Source: Flavobacterium sp. 270 (GTDB lineage Bacteria; Bacteroidota; Bacteroidia; Flavobacteriales; Flavobacteriaceae). From it: a DNA stretch of 64,000 bases. A program made the position numbers and the translations under genes. The notes beneath the pieces were generated by a model. That model was not told the origin of the DNA. It was given only the letters and a program-made list of their open reading frames with translations, and did no database searches. Positions within the stretch are counted from its first letter, which is position 1. Every line of letters starts with the position of its first letter. Of the stretch, positions 28,325-35,972 are shown piece after piece. The DNA lies in NCBI RefSeq assembly GCF_004368785.1, contig NZ_SODM01000004.1, forward strand, positions 422,521 through 486,520, read 5' to 3'.

Positions 28325-28769
28325 GGTAACGGTTTAATATGAAATTTAAATTTTTTGGTAACTTAATCCTTCATTAACTCACTTTAAAAGCATTAAAATC
28401 AATAAATTAATGCCTTTGAAACAAAATAATGTAATCGATTGCACAAATATAGTTTTAAATCTTTATATTCCAAATTAATTGAATAAAAAATTATTTTAAC
28501 TCTTTAAATTAACGTATAGTACAAAAAATACAACACAAAATTACACATTAAACAATATATTTGTTAAATACATAACTGCCACAATTATCCGATTTATGGG
28601 GCAAAATCATACCAAAATCAACCGTTTTAAGTTCAATTTGAGGAAAAGCTTTATTAATCATAGAAAATGAAACAGATTTTACTACTTTATTCGGTAGAAA
28701 TTTCTAAATAAAAAATATCTAATTTTGAAATACATCCAATAAAAACAACTCTAACTAAATCTTTTTAAA
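28325..28769. other. Divergent intergenic region of the exuT and esterase genes
   Basis: About 445 bp, AT-rich, containing the operator at 28430-28443. It separates the minus-strand MFS run from a plus-strand esterase, so it should hold promoters in both directions. No other gene or hairpin was recognised. Confidence 0.5.
28430..28443. promoter_or_regulatory. LacI-type operator before the MFS/uronate run
   Basis: TGTAATCGATTGCA, identical to the site before kduI. It lies in the divergent region between the first MFS gene (start 28324) and the esterase (start about 28770). Confidence 0.78.
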
Positions 28770-29699
28770 TTGAAAAAATCAAAAATACATTTCAACTTTA
28801 TAATGCTTGTATTATTAGCATTTACAAGCCAATTACAAGCTCAAAATCAGACAATTCCGTTATGGAAAACTATTCCTGACGAAATCAAATCTACAGATTA
28901 CAAGGAAAAAGAAAGCATCACTGACGGGAAAGTGCAAAGTACAACTCAGGTTACAATTCCTACCCTCAGCATTTTTGTTCCAAAAGATGTAAAACCTAAT
29001 CAGACTGCAGTTATAATATGCCCAGGAGGCGGTTATATGCATTTGGCAATTGACAAAGAAGGTACAAAAGTTGCATTATGGCTTAATAGTTTAGGAATTA
29101 CTGCTTTTGTTTTAAAATACCGTCTTCCAAACGATTTGATCATGAAAAACAAAAATGTTGGGCCATTACAAGACGCACAAGAGGCAATACGATATGTTAG
29201 AAATAATGCCTCAAAATGGAATCTTGACACTAATAAGATTGGTATTATGGGATTTTCTGCAGGCGGTCATTTGGCTGCTTCATTATCGACACATTACGAT
29301 GATAAGGTATATAGCTCGGATTATAAAGTAAGTGCACGACCAGATTTTTCGCTTTTGATTTATCCTGTAATTTCGATGCAAAATGACATTACGCACAAAG
29401 GCTCACAAGTTAATTTACTTGGAAATACGCCTTCACAGGATTTGATTGATTCTTTTTCAAACGAGAAAAAAGTAACTGCTCAAACTCCTCCGGCATTTCT
29501 TATTCACGCCACAGATGATACGGTTGTTTTACCAGAAAACAGCATAAATTACTATCTGGCTCTTAAGAAAAACGGAATTGCAGCTGAGTTACATTTATTT
29601 GAAAAAGGCGGACATGGTTTTGGTCTCGGCGTAAAAGACACCAGCAAATTTTGGACAAAACAATGTGAAGATTGGCTTAAAACGCATTCTTTGTTATAA
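28770..29699 (+). CDS. Exported alpha/beta-hydrolase (acetyl-esterase type)
   Basis: Predicted exported esterase of 309 residues, similar to acetyl xylan esterase-type hydrolases. A TTG codon at 28770 is taken as start because it gives a basic n-region and full signal peptide (MKKSKIHFNFIMLVLLAFTSQLQA); an ATG 33 bp later would leave almost no n-region. Motifs: oxyanion ICPGGGYMHLAIDKEG, nucleophile elbow GFSAGGHLAAS, acid HATDDTVVLPENS and the catalytic His in KGGHGFGLG. It diverges from the MFS/uronate run across a region with a LacI-type operator, so it may be a plus-strand member of the same regulon. A hairpin follows its stop codon. Confidence 0.85.
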   Translation: MKKSKIHFNFIMLVLLAFTSQLQAQNQTIPLWKTIPDEIKSTDYKEKESITDGKVQSTTQVTIPTLSIFVPKDVKPNQTAVIICPGGGYMHLAIDKEGTKVALWLNSLGITAFVLKYRLPNDLIMKNKNVGPLQDAQEAIRYVRNNASKWNLDTNKIGIMGFSAGGHLAASLSTHYDDKVYSSDYKVSARPDFSLLIYPVISMQNDITHKGSQVNLLGNTPSQDLIDSFSNEKKVTAQTPPAFLIHATDDTVVLPENSINYYLALKKNGIAAELHLFEKGGHGFGLGVKDTSKFWTKQCEDWLKTHSLL

Positions 29700-29723
29700 A
29701 ACCAAAAAGTAAGTAATAAAAAA

Positions 29724-29763
29724 AGGTTTTTAGATTCAGCCGAAAGGCCAAATCTAAAAACCT
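29724..29763 (+). terminator. Terminator-like hairpin after the esterase
   Basis: A 13-bp stem AGGTTTTTAGATT / AATCTAAAAACCT (29724-29736 and 29751-29763) encloses a small GCC-GAAA-GGC tetraloop hairpin. The downstream T-tract is poor, so termination efficiency is uncertain. Confidence 0.55.
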
Positions 29764-30185
29764 ATAGAAAAATTAAAACTCTATTGTATTATTATTGCAA
29801 ATTCATACAAAGTTTACCCACGATCAAATGAATATGTAAAATCTTTCCTGTAATAAATGTTTCTCCAAAAACAGTTAATCATAGAAACTAATTTATGAGC
29901 TAAAGGTAAAAAGCGTCATAGATTTTGATTTCTATACCACAAATTTAGAAAGTCACCTTGCTAATACCTTACGGGTTTCCTCATTCTAACAAAATATTAT
30001 CGTTTTTTTAGAACCCTAAAATTTAGCCCATTGTTTACCAACGAATTAAGAAAACAATTTTAACAAAACCCTTGTCAGATTAATCAATCTTTATTTAAAT
30101 CATTATCATTATTGTAACTCAAAAATCTTTTATTTCAACATTATACTTCTTGTCCTAGATTAAGTTAGAATTACAATTTTACTGA
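29764..30185. other. AT-rich intergenic region without a visible gene
   Basis: About 420 bp between the esterase terminator and the promoter of the next gene. No reading frame with coding character, no repeat shared with other sites and no RNA-like structure was noticed. Confidence 0.4.
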
Positions 30186-30193
30186 TACATTTG
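30186..30193 (+). promoter_or_regulatory. Bacteroidetes -7 box TACATTTG
   Basis: Matches the TAnnTTTG consensus 18 bp before the ATG at 30212; the matching TTTG at -33 is not clear. It overlaps a possible upstream TTG start at 30191, which therefore would fall inside the promoter and is unlikely to be used. Confidence 0.45.
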
Positions 30194-30211
30194 CGTATAA
30201 AATTACTCATT

Positions 30212-30526
30212 ATGAAAACATTTGAATTCTTAATACTCGGTAAAAACGAACCTATATTAGCTATTTTAACCAGACTTGTAAACGCTTATGAAGATTGGAA
30301 TGCAATAAGTTTTACTGATGAAAAAACAGCTCAGAATTATTTTCTGCAAAATAAAATTGATATTGTTTTATTAAGCTCCGCAATTGAAGATCATATCGAA
30401 AAAGAATTTACTTCTTTCTGCCTAAAAGAACAGCCAGACGTTGAAGTTATTGAACATTTTGGCGGCGGAAGCGGTTTGTTAAGATCTGAAATTCTTCATC
30501 GCTTACACTTGAAAGGAAAATTGTAG
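30212..30526 (+). CDS. Small receiver-like hypothetical protein
   Basis: A 104-residue cytoplasmic protein beginning MKTFEFLILGKNEPILAIL at the ATG at 30212. The alternation of hydrophobic strands (FEFLILG, DIVLLSS, VEVIEHFGG) and helices resembles the receiver domain of response regulators, but the phosphoacceptor region reads DIVLLSSAIED, without the usual Asp at the strand end. I do not recognise a named family. It is followed 86 bp later by a 2H phosphoesterase gene on the same strand. Function unknown; a pseudo-receiver or protein-interaction role is possible. Confidence 0.7.
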   Translation: MKTFEFLILGKNEPILAILTRLVNAYEDWNAISFTDEKTAQNYFLQNKIDIVLLSSAIEDHIEKEFTSFCLKEQPDVEVIEHFGGGSGLLRSEILHRLHLKGKL

Positions 30527-30529
30527 TTT

Positions 30530-30591
30530 TAGTTCTTAGTTATTAGTCCTTAGCTCTTAGTACTAATGACTAGGAACTAAGGACCAAGTAC
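30530..30591. repeat. TTAGTTCTTAG-type imperfect inverted repeat
   Basis: Short TTAG/CTAA-rich units (TTAGTCCTTAGCTCTTAGT followed by ACTAGGAACTAAGGACC) form an imperfect hairpin between two co-directional genes. Similar TTAGTTCC/TTAGAACC units are found at 6315-6340 and 58272-58339. Confidence 0.55.
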
Positions 30592-30612
30592 TTTAAACCA
30601 TACTTTTAAAAA

Positions 30613-31176
30613 ATGGAAAAAAAATATTCTGTTGCTATTTATCCTTCGCAAGACGCAATTGACGCTGTTAAGACGATGAAAGATTATTTAAAAAGTAAAA
30701 TTGAATGGTACAATAGCTGTAATTCTACCGCGCATGTTACAATTTGTGAATTTACTATTGATGATTCCCAAATCGAAATATACAAGCAAAAACTCTTCAA
30801 AGTTTCTGATACTTTTACTTCTTTCACCGTATTTTTAGATCATTTTGGATCTTATGATAATGCCGGGGCATTTTTTATCGCTCCAAACGAAGAATCTAAA
30901 AACAGCTTAAAACCAATTATGAAAAAAGTCCAAGAGACTTTGAAATCTTTAAAATTGAAAAAAAGCGAAGATCCGCACATGTCAATCGGCAGAAAGTTAA
31001 CTCCAGAAAATCTAAAAATTGCATCGCAGCTGTTTACTACAATAGATATTGATTTTTTGTGCAAGGAAATGGTATTGAGAGAACTTGATCCCATTAAAAA
31101 ACAGTTTTTTGTAATTGATACTTTTTCTTTTAATGGAAATACACAACCTGAATTTGTGCAAGGCAGTTTGTTTTAA
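30613..31176 (+). CDS. 2H phosphoesterase (2'-5' RNA ligase-like)
   Basis: Predicted cyclic phosphodiesterase/RNA ligase-like enzyme of the 2H superfamily, 187 residues. Both signature motifs are intact: HVTI (His41, Thr43) and HMSI (His123, Ser125), separated by about 80 residues as expected. No signal peptide or membrane span is present, so it is cytoplasmic. Members act on 2',3'-cyclic or 1'',2''-cyclic phosphates in RNA and nucleotide metabolism; the substrate here is not predictable. It lies after the small receiver-like gene, and a block of dispersed repeats follows. Confidence 0.86.
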   Translation: MEKKYSVAIYPSQDAIDAVKTMKDYLKSKIEWYNSCNSTAHVTICEFTIDDSQIEIYKQKLFKVSDTFTSFTVFLDHFGSYDNAGAFFIAPNEESKNSLKPIMKKVQETLKSLKLKKSEDPHMSIGRKLTPENLKIASQLFTTIDIDFLCKEMVLRELDPIKKQFFVIDTFSFNGNTQPEFVQGSLF

Positions 31177-31519
31177 GTTTTTGCTGCAAAGGCACAAAGG
31201 CGCAATTTTTTTGGAGGGAACAAAAAAATCAGTGCAAATCTGTTTAATCTGCTAAATCTGTGAGCAAATTAATCTCGCAAAGTCGCTAAGACGCAAAGTA
31301 TGTCATCACTATATGGATTCAGCATACGATCCTTCTCCCGAAGCCTCGGGATCGCTTAGGATGACAATTTAGAACAACAATCCGCATAAATCTGTTTAAT
31401 CTGCTAAATCTTCGAGCAAAATTAATCTCGCAAAGTCGCTAAGACGCAAAGTTTTGGAATTTGGAATTTAAAAAATTAGAATTTATATTTTTCGTATATT
31501 TGAATTTTACAATTCCATT
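31177..31519. repeat. Repeat block: two 64-bp direct repeats around a palindromic element
   Basis: The gap before the AraC gene holds two copies of a 64/65-bp unit (31236-31299 and 31388-31452: AAATCTGTTTAATCTGCTAA..., ending in GTCGCTAAGACGCAAAGT). Between them is a REP-like segment (31301-31366) with TGTCAT and ATGACA ends and an inner CCCGA-AGCC-TCGGG hairpin. A third partial CGCAAAG-type unit (31185-31206) precedes copy 1. No gene is present. Confidence 0.82.
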
Positions 31520-32443
31520 ATGAAATCACTCGACTCCTTTTATAAAGATATTACCGAAGGTTCAGAAATAGAACCTACTTCTCTTTTACCAAACGACATT
31601 CAGAAAGAAATTGGTCATTTTAATATTTTTGACATCAATGAATTGTTAGAGCGGTTAAAAGGAAAACAACAAATGCCTTACGACCGACGTGCCTATTATA
31701 AAATAAGTTTGATAAAAGGCAAAAACAGAGCCGAATACGCCGATAAAATAATCGAAATCGATCAATATGCGCTTCTTTTTGCTACACCAAAGATTCCGTA
31801 TAATTATGTTCCTCAGGATACAAATCAATCTGGACAGTTTTGTGTTTTTACAAGTGAATTTCTTTCAAAAAACAAAAGCGGTATTGATTTAGACGAACTT
31901 CCGATTTTTTCTTCTGGTGGTTATCCTGTTTTTCAAATTACTGAAGAAGAAGTTGTTGAACTAGATTTAATCTTCAATAAAATTAAAAAAGAAATCAATT
32001 CTGATTATATTTACAAATACGATTTGATTCGGAATTATGTTGCCGAGTTAATTCACTTTGGGCAAAAATTACAGCCTTTAACGGCTTTGTATTCCAAACA
32101 TAATTCGGCAGCGAGAGTTTCTTCTCTTTTTGCTGAATTGTTAGAACGACAATTCCCAATAGAATCTACAAATCAGCGACTTGAACTACGAACTGCAAAG
32201 GATTTTGCCGAAAGATTATCTGTTCACGTCAATCATTTAAATAAAGTTTTAAAAGAAAATACTGGAAAAACCACAACTGAGTTAATCAGTAACCGATTAA
32301 TAAACGAAGCGAAAATTCTCTTAAAACAAACAGACTGGAACATTTCTGAAATCGCTTATTCTCTTGGTTTTGAAGAGCTGGCGCATTTTTCAAACTTCTT
32401 TAAAAAACAAACCACTTATACGCCTTTGGCTTTTCGCAGCTAA
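31520..32443 (+). CDS. AraC-family transcriptional regulator
   Basis: 307-residue regulator. The N-terminal half resembles the cupin-like effector domain of flavobacterial AraC proteins (DRRAYYKISLIKGKNRAEYADK, NQSGQFCVFTSEFL). The C-terminal domain has both helix-turn-helices: TAKDFAERLSVHVNHLNKVLKE and NISEIAYSLGFEELAHFSNFFKKQTTYTPLAFR. Two short-chain dehydrogenase genes follow on the same strand after a 300-bp repeat-containing gap, and regulation of those genes is plausible. Confidence 0.9.
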   Translation: MKSLDSFYKDITEGSEIEPTSLLPNDIQKEIGHFNIFDINELLERLKGKQQMPYDRRAYYKISLIKGKNRAEYADKIIEIDQYALLFATPKIPYNYVPQDTNQSGQFCVFTSEFLSKNKSGIDLDELPIFSSGGYPVFQITEEEVVELDLIFNKIKKEINSDYIYKYDLIRNYVAELIHFGQKLQPLTALYSKHNSAARVSSLFAELLERQFPIESTNQRLELRTAKDFAERLSVHVNHLNKVLKENTGKTTTELISNRLINEAKILLKQTDWNISEIAYSLGFEELAHFSNFFKKQTTYTPLAFRS

Positions 32444-32472
32444 TTTTAGATTGCAGATTTTAGAGTTTAGAT

Positions 32473-32585
32473 TGTCCTCCTGAGCGATCCCGAGGCTTCG
32501 GGAGAAGGATCGCATGCTAAATCCACATAGTGCGTTTTACTGTGCGTGTCCTTCTCCCGAAGCCTCGGGATCGCTCAGGAGGACA
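32473..32585. repeat. REP-like palindromic element with perfect 35-bp arms
   Basis: Left arm 32473-32507 begins TGTCCTCCTGAGCGATCCCG and right arm 32551-32585 is its exact reverse complement ending AGGAGGACA. The interior is about 43 bp. Its arm shares the CTGAGCG core and CCCGAGGCTTCGGG with elements at 31301-31366 and 56865-56962. It lies in the gap of about 300 bp between the AraC gene and the first SDR gene; the rest of that gap holds a TTGGAATTTGGAATTT repeat. Confidence 0.9.
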
Positions 32586-32710
32586 TAAAATGAGAATTGG
32601 AATTTGGAATTTTAAATATTGGAATTTATTTAATCTTGAAATTTTAAATCTGATTTGAATTTTGCAAACTTCGGTTTGATATTTACAATTTCCCAGAACT
32701 ACTTTGCTCC

Positions 32711-32718
32711 TACCTTTG
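32711..32718 (+). promoter_or_regulatory. Bacteroidetes -7 box TACCTTTG before the SDR gene
   Basis: Matches TAnnTTTG 26 bp before the SDR start codon. No well-spaced -33 TTTG could be assigned. Confidence 0.4.
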
Positions 32719-32744
32719 TCTTATCAATTTAAAAGATCGAAAAG

Positions 32745-33470
32745 ATGAATTTATCAAACAACAAAATTTTAATAACTGGCGGCGCAAGCGGTATTGGACT
32801 TGGGCTTACACAACGTTTTATTGAAGAAAATAATACTGTAATTATTTGTGGCAGAAGAGAATCTGTTTTACAAGATGTAAAAGAACAATTTCCTACTGTG
32901 ATTACTAAAGTTTGTGATTTGGCTGTAGAAGCAGAACGTGTGGCACTTTACGAATGGATCAAAGAAAATCATCCGGACTTAAATGTTTTAATCAATAATG
33001 CAGGAATTCAAAAATGGGTTTCGGTTACCGATGAAGGTTTTTACGAAAGTATGAAGTCTGAGCTTTCTACTAATATTGAAGCTCCATTGCATCTAACTTC
33101 ATTGTTTATTCAGTTAGAATCTCTTAAAACGGTAATGAATGTAACTTCTGGATTGGCATTTTCACCATTTGCAAAAGTTCCGGTTTATTCTGCAACAAAA
33201 GCATTTTTCCGTTCGTTTACGATTTCGCTTCGTCATTTATTAAAAGCAAAAAACATTGAAGTAATCGAAATAATTCCGCCGGCATTAAATACAGATTTAG
33301 GCGGTGTAGGATTACATGACGCACATCCGAGCGTAAGCAGTTTTATTGTTTCAATTTTTGAACAATTAAAAGAAGGAAAAACTGAACTTACTTTTGGGAC
33401 AAGCGAAACAAGATTAAATGCAAGTGTTCCAGAATTAAAAGCATCATTTGAAGCTTTACATGGTAATTAA
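32745..33470 (+). CDS. Short-chain dehydrogenase/reductase (DltE-like)
   Basis: Cytoplasmic NAD(P)-dependent oxidoreductase of 241 residues. TGGASGIG at residues 11-18 binds the dinucleotide. VLINNAGIQKW is the NNAG motif, and MNVTSGLAFSPFAKVPVYSATKAF holds the Ser-Tyr-Lys catalytic set. The FRSFTISLRHLLK helix and EIIPPALNTDLGG ending match the DltE-type SDR subgroup. The substrate is unknown. It is preceded by an AraC regulator and followed by a second SDR after a repeat-bearing 186-bp gap. Confidence 0.88.
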   Translation: MNLSNNKILITGGASGIGLGLTQRFIEENNTVIICGRRESVLQDVKEQFPTVITKVCDLAVEAERVALYEWIKENHPDLNVLINNAGIQKWVSVTDEGFYESMKSELSTNIEAPLHLTSLFIQLESLKTVMNVTSGLAFSPFAKVPVYSATKAFFRSFTISLRHLLKAKNIEVIEIIPPALNTDLGGVGLHDAHPSVSSFIVSIFEQLKEGKTELTFGTSETRLNASVPELKASFEALHGN

Positions 33471-33471
33471 T

Positions 33472-33615
33472 TTTTAAAACATCGAGACATAGCTTTTTAA
33501 AGTTTAGAAAGGCATTTCATTTATTCAAAAACACATAGCTATGTGTGAGAAACGAGTTTCTTTCTAAACTCTTTAAACAAAAACAAAAACCTATGTTTCT
33601 ATATGTTTAAAACAT
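33472..33615. repeat. Imperfect inverted-repeat element with a 16-bp inner palindrome
   Basis: Outer arms (TTTTAAAACATCGAGACATAG near 33473 and CTATGTTTCTATATGTTTAA near 33591) and inner arms (TTTAGAAAG / CTTTCTAAA) pair imperfectly. In the centre is the perfect palindrome ACACATAGCTATGTGT (33531-33546). The element fills the gap between two SDR genes. Confidence 0.65.
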
Positions 33616-33656
33616 TCAAAAAAACAACAAATATCAAACAATAAACATCAAATAAA

Positions 33657-34421
33657 ATGGCAGTAAATACAAAAATAGCCCTTGTTACAGGTGGCAGCAG
33701 AGGTTTAGGAAAAAACATGGCAATGGCAATTGCAAAAAAAGGACTTGATGTGATCATCACTTACAACAGCAAAAAAGAAGAAGCTGACGATGTAGTAAAA
33801 GAAATCGAAAATTTAGGGCAAAAAGCGGCGGCAATTCAACTGAATGTTGCAGATTCTAAAACTTTTGGTTCTTTCTTCGAAAGTGTTTCGGCATCTTTAA
33901 AAATCACTTTTTCAACTGATAAATTTGATTTTCTGGTAAATAACGCGGGAATCGGAATTCACAATTCTTTTGCTGGAACTACAGAAGAAGAATTTGATTT
34001 ATTGACTAATATCCAGTTTAAAGGCCCATTCTTTTTAACTCAAAAGGCTTTAAGTTTAATGAACAACGGAGGCGGAATCATCAATATTTCTACTGGTTTG
34101 GCTCGATTTTCTTCTCCGGGTTACGCTGCTTATGCGTCTATGAAAGGTGCGATTGAAACGCTTACAAAATATCAGGCGAAAGAATTGGGCGAAAGAGGAA
34201 TCAAAGCCAATGTTGTGGCGCCGGGCGCAATAGAAACTGATTTTGGCGGCGGTGTGGTTCGTGATAACGAACAGTTAAACAAAATTTTATCTTCTGTAAC
34301 GGCTTTAGGAAGAGTTGGTTTACCAGATGATATTGGCGGTGTTGTTGCTTTTTTATGTACCGAAGATGCACGCTGGGTAAATGCACAACGACTTGAAGTT
34401 TCTGGGGGGATGAATTTATAG
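33657..34421 (+). CDS. Short-chain dehydrogenase/reductase (FabG-like classical SDR)
   Basis: 254-residue classical SDR. TGGSRGLG (11-18) is the coenzyme motif, FLVNNAGIG is the NNAG motif, IINISTGLARFSSPGYAAYASMKGA contains the Ser, Tyr and Lys of the active site, and ANVVAPGAIETDFGGG and WVNAQRLEVSGGMNL close the fold. The order (AraC, SDR, SDR) suggests a small stress- or xenobiotic-related set, but no substrate can be assigned. A strong bidirectional terminator follows. Confidence 0.88.
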   Translation: MAVNTKIALVTGGSRGLGKNMAMAIAKKGLDVIITYNSKKEEADDVVKEIENLGQKAAAIQLNVADSKTFGSFFESVSASLKITFSTDKFDFLVNNAGIGIHNSFAGTTEEEFDLLTNIQFKGPFFLTQKALSLMNNGGGIINISTGLARFSSPGYAAYASMKGAIETLTKYQAKELGERGIKANVVAPGAIETDFGGGVVRDNEQLNKILSSVTALGRVGLPDDIGGVVAFLCTEDARWVNAQRLEVSGGMNL

Positions 34422-34500
34422 ATTTTAAATTCCAAATTTTTTAAATTCCAAATTCCAATAGGGAAGTAAATTCCAAAAATAAAATTCCAAATTCCAATAA

Positions 34501-34536
34501 AAACCCGACAGGTTAAAACCTGTCGGGTTTTTATTT
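34501..34536. terminator. Bidirectional terminator between convergent genes
   Basis: Perfect 14-bp stem AAACCCGACAGGTT / AACCTGTCGGGTTT (34501-34514 and 34517-34530) with a T-tract after it and an A-tract before it, so it can serve both the SDR gene and the convergent PepSY-like gene. Confidence 0.88.
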
Positions 34537-34589
34537 CTAAACTCCATTCAAATTGGAATTTGGAATTTAAATATTGGAATTTAAAACTT

Positions 34590-35063
34590 TTAATCTTTCT
34601 GAATAATTACATCAAAACCTCCATTTTGGTCAAATTGTACATCGTAAAATTTTGAGTCTTTTTCTATACCTACTTCATAAGTTGTTTTGTTTTTATAATC
34701 TACTACAACGGCAATTTCGCGAATGGCGTTTGGTAAGTAATTTTTCTTTAAATACGTTTGTGCTCTCTGCGGTAATTTATTTAGCGGAATCTGAAGTTCG
34801 TACGCTTTTAAATTTCCTAAATCATCATAAATCGCGAGCGCTTTTGTTGTCGCATTTACGTTATATCTTGCTTCGTACCTAATTTCATCATTATCATCGC
34901 CAACATATTCTAAAGCCCAAACCGGCACTTTTCCCGGATATTCTTTTTCAAAAGCATACTTTACCTTTTCTGGAGGTGTTACCACTTTTTTCATATTCGT
35001 TCCTTCTTGGGCGAATAAAAAACTGCTGCATAAAAAAGCAAAAAGAAAGTATCCATTTTTCAT
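34590..35063 (-). CDS. Exported PepSY-like protein
   Basis: A 157-residue protein with signal peptide MKNGYFLFAFLCSSFLFAQ. The mature chain has two alpha-beta repeats (VKYAFEKEYPGKVPVWALEY ... KALAIYDDLGNLKAYELQI and RAQTYLKKNYLPNAIREIAVV ... FYDVQFDQNGGFDVII) of the PepSY-like/beta-lactamase-inhibitor-like type common in Bacteroidetes. It is probably periplasmic. No catalytic residue is expected in this fold; its partner is unknown. It stands alone, convergent with an SDR gene and divergent from a DUF4386 gene. Confidence 0.75.
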   Translation of the reverse strand: MKNGYFLFAFLCSSFLFAQEGTNMKKVVTPPEKVKYAFEKEYPGKVPVWALEYVGDDNDEIRYEARYNVNATTKALAIYDDLGNLKAYELQIPLNKLPQRAQTYLKKNYLPNAIREIAVVVDYKNKTTYEVGIEKDSKFYDVQFDQNGGFDVIIQKD

Positions 35064-35244
35064 AATTTCATCTTTAAAATTAAACTCAGATTGACGTATT
35101 AAAATTACTACTTTTTAGCAAAGAAAAATAGAATATTTAATCATTTTTAACTTCAAAATTGACACTTCTATTATAAAATTTAAAATTGAAGTAACAATAG
35201 TAAAAGTCATTCGTCTTACTTTTAACTAAACCAAAAATCTAAAT

Positions 35245-35970
35245 ATGAAATTCAACCAAAACAACTTCGAAAATTCCCCTCAGAAATATGCCCGTATAGC
35301 AGGAATACTCTACCTTATCATTATACTTGCAGGTGTATTTGGAGAACTTTTTGTGCGAAACAAACTTATTAATTATGGAGATGCAGAAGCGACCGCAAAC
35401 AACATTATTCATTCTGAATTTTTATGGCGTTTTGGTATTTCTGCCGATTTAATTATGCACATTTGCGACCTTCCGGTTATGATTATTTTGTATTATCTTC
35501 TAAGACCTGTGAGCAAAAAACTGGCTTTATTAAATTTGTCTTTTAATTTGATACAAACTGCAGTTTTAGTCCTTAATAAATTAAATCTTCTGGTTGCTTT
35601 ATTCTTTTTGGGAGATTCAGATTATCTAAAATCTTTTACTCCGGAACAACTTCATACTTTATCTTATATGTTTATAAAAGTACATGATTTTGGTTTCGGG
35701 ATTGGCTTGATCTTTTTCGGATTTGTCTGCCTTATTGAAGGTTATTTAATCTTCAAATCCAATTATATTCCGAAGGTATTTGGAATCATGATGGCAATTG
35801 CCGGATTATGTTATCTAACCAATACTTTTGCTTTGCTTCTTAAACCGGAACTTTCTAGTATTGCCTTGTTGATGCCATGTTTTATTGCCGAATTATCGTT
35901 TAGTTTATGGCTGGTTTTTAAAGGTGTAAAAATTACTGCCTGGAAAACAGTTGTTGGCGAAAAAATATAA
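35245..35970 (+). CDS. DUF4386 family membrane protein
   Basis: 241-residue integral membrane protein with about six hydrophobic spans. The N-terminal KYARIAGILYLIIILAGVFGE and FGIMMAIAGLCYLTNTFALLL are characteristic of DUF4386. The family has no established function. It is single-gene, ends 2 bp before the stop codon of the convergent LytTR regulator, and has no obvious terminator of its own. Confidence 0.82.
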   Translation: MKFNQNNFENSPQKYARIAGILYLIIILAGVFGELFVRNKLINYGDAEATANNIIHSEFLWRFGISADLIMHICDLPVMIILYYLLRPVSKKLALLNLSFNLIQTAVLVLNKLNLLVALFFLGDSDYLKSFTPEQLHTLSYMFIKVHDFGFGIGLIFFGFVCLIEGYLIFKSNYIPKVFGIMMAIAGLCYLTNTFALLLKPELSSIALLMPCFIAELSFSLWLVFKGVKITAWKTVVGEKI

Positions 35971-35972
35971 GA

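Noticed and set aside
30191..30211. TTG start extending the small receiver-like protein by seven codons
   Set aside because: The codon lies inside a TAnnTTTG promoter box and an ATG follows at a good position.
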